Below, piece by piece: positions 5,290 to 5,965 of a stretch of DNA of 5,965 bases. The position numbers and the translations under genes were made by a program. Each line of letters opens with the position of its first letter. The stretch's first letter is position 1. The notes beneath the pieces were generated by a model. The model was not told where the DNA came from, made no database searches, and saw only the letters and a program-made list of their open reading frames with translations. The DNA comes from Oscillospiraceae bacterium (GTDB lineage: Bacteria; Bacillota; Clostridia; Oscillospirales; Ruminococcaceae): positions 1-5,965 of the forward strand of contig JAITVU010000310.1 in NCBI GenBank assembly GCA_031285645.1, given 5' to 3'.

Positions 5290-5965
5290 ATGCACGCTCG
5301 TTTAGTAGGAGGAAAATTGTTGCGCCGGGGGTATACGACCGGAAGCTGTGCGGCTGCGGCGGCGAAAGCGGCTGCCATCATGCTGCTGACGCAATCCGTT
5401 TGTCCCACAGCTACCATAACTACGCCTAGCGGTACTGTCCTGACAGTGGATGTATTGGATCTTGCTTTCACGCCGGAGTATGCCTCTTGCGCCATACAGA
5501 AAGACAGCGGCGACGACCCTGATGTAACCAATGGTTGCCTTGTGTACGCTAATGTATCGCGCATAACTGACGGGATTGAAATAAACGGCGGCGACGGAAT
5601 CGGAAGAGTTACGAAGCCCGGACTTGACCAACCTGTTGGCTCTCACGCAATCAATACCGTTCCGCGCCGGGTCATAAGGGAAGAATGTAAGTCTGTTTGC
5701 AGGGACTACGGATATACGGGCGGTTTATCTGTTGTGCTTTCTATTCCGTCAGGGGAAGAACTGGCCAAGCGGACTTTTAATCCACGAATGGGAATAGAAG
5801 GAGGGCTATCCATCCTCGGAACCACAGGCATTGTGGAACCGATGAGCGAAGCCGCCATTGTAGAAACTATCCGGGCGGAGCTTAATCTATTGTACGAGGC
5901 CGAATACCGTGATGTCCTGATAGCCATCGGTAACTACGGGGAAGCCTTTGCAAAGGACGTGTTGC
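5290..5965 (+). CDS. cbiD: Cobalt-precorrin-5B (C1)-methyltransferase CbiD, 5' part
   Basis: CbiD adds the C1 methyl group to cobalt-precorrin-5B from S-adenosylmethionine in the anaerobic B12 pathway, in the cytoplasm. The first 225 residues are in the window, out of a usual 350-380, with the frame open to the end. Diagnostic stretches are RRGYTTGSCAAAAAKAAA (12-29), KDSGDDPDVT (71-80), IGRVTKPGL (104-112) followed by PVGSHAINTVPRRVI, and NPRMGIEGG (164-172) running on into ILGTTGIVEPMSE. ATG 5290 has GGAGGG (5277-5282) seven bases upstream, inside the end of the ATPase gene, whose stop is one base away. A second start is possible at TTG 5320, seven bases after AGGAGG (5307-5312), which would begin directly at LRRGYTTG, nearer the N-terminus of many CbiD proteins. 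Being last in this run, further cbi genes probably follow outside the window. Confidence 0.95.
   Translation, partial: MHARLVGGKLLRRGYTTGSCAAAAAKAAAIMLLTQSVCPTATITTPSGTVLTVDVLDLAFTPEYASCAIQKDSGDDPDVTNGCLVYANVSRITDGIEINGGDGIGRVTKPGLDQPVGSHAINTVPRRVIREECKSVCRDYGYTGGLSVVLSIPSGEELAKRTFNPRMGIEGGLSILGTTGIVEPMSEAAIVETIRAELNLLYEAEYRDVLIAIGNYGEAFAKDVL

Noticed and set aside
5187..5646. Minus-strand open frames opposite the start of cbiD
   Set aside because: The + frame carries unmistakable CbiD motifs; the opposite frames are by-products of its codon pattern.

Overview
The window reads as part of a cobalamin (vitamin B12) biosynthesis and tetrapyrrole-uptake operon from an anaerobic low-to-mid GC Gram-positive bacterium, most likely a member of the Clostridia. 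The reasons are: two lipoproteins with short Gram-positive-type signal peptides and no TonB or outer-membrane partner, the anaerobic cobalt-early B12 enzymes CbiK and CbiD, a transcription-terminating cobalamin riboswitch, and purine-rich GGAGG-type ribosome binding sites. No species can be named from sequence alone.

Layout, all on the + strand. Positions 1-117 are the 3' end of a group II intron (domains V and VI). The stretch 118-213 shows no gene. A sigma-A-like promoter at 214-242 is followed by a cobalamin riboswitch aptamer (263-501), a P13-type kissing hairpin (about 510-528) and an intrinsic terminator (553-582). Then come, closely packed: a secreted lipoprotein form of the cobaltochelatase CbiK with two extra NEAT-like domains (673-2358); a BtuF/FepB-like solute-binding lipoprotein broken by a one-base frameshift in an A run (2364-3478); a FecCD/BtuC-type permease (3475-4521); its ATPase (4521-5288); and the first 225 codons of cbiD (5290 to the window end).

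How the genes work together. The riboswitch should shut the operon off when cobalamin is plentiful. The ABC genes form a binding protein-permease-ATPase set of the type that imports corrinoids, haem or siderophores. CbiK inserts cobalt into sirohydrochlorin or its precursor form, and CbiD methylates C1 of cobalt-precorrin-5B inside the cell. Because this CbiK is predicted to be anchored outside the membrane and to carry two domains resembling haem-binding NEAT modules, one inference is a surface tetrapyrrole capture or metallation step feeding the neighbouring importer. That link is a hypothesis from fusion and gene order, not something the sequence proves.

Odd points: a perfect 17-bp inverted repeat coding the linker of the CbiK fusion, the frameshift in the binding protein with an intact remainder, loss of the Q-loop glutamine in the ATPase, and a group II intron ending 97 bases before the -35 element.
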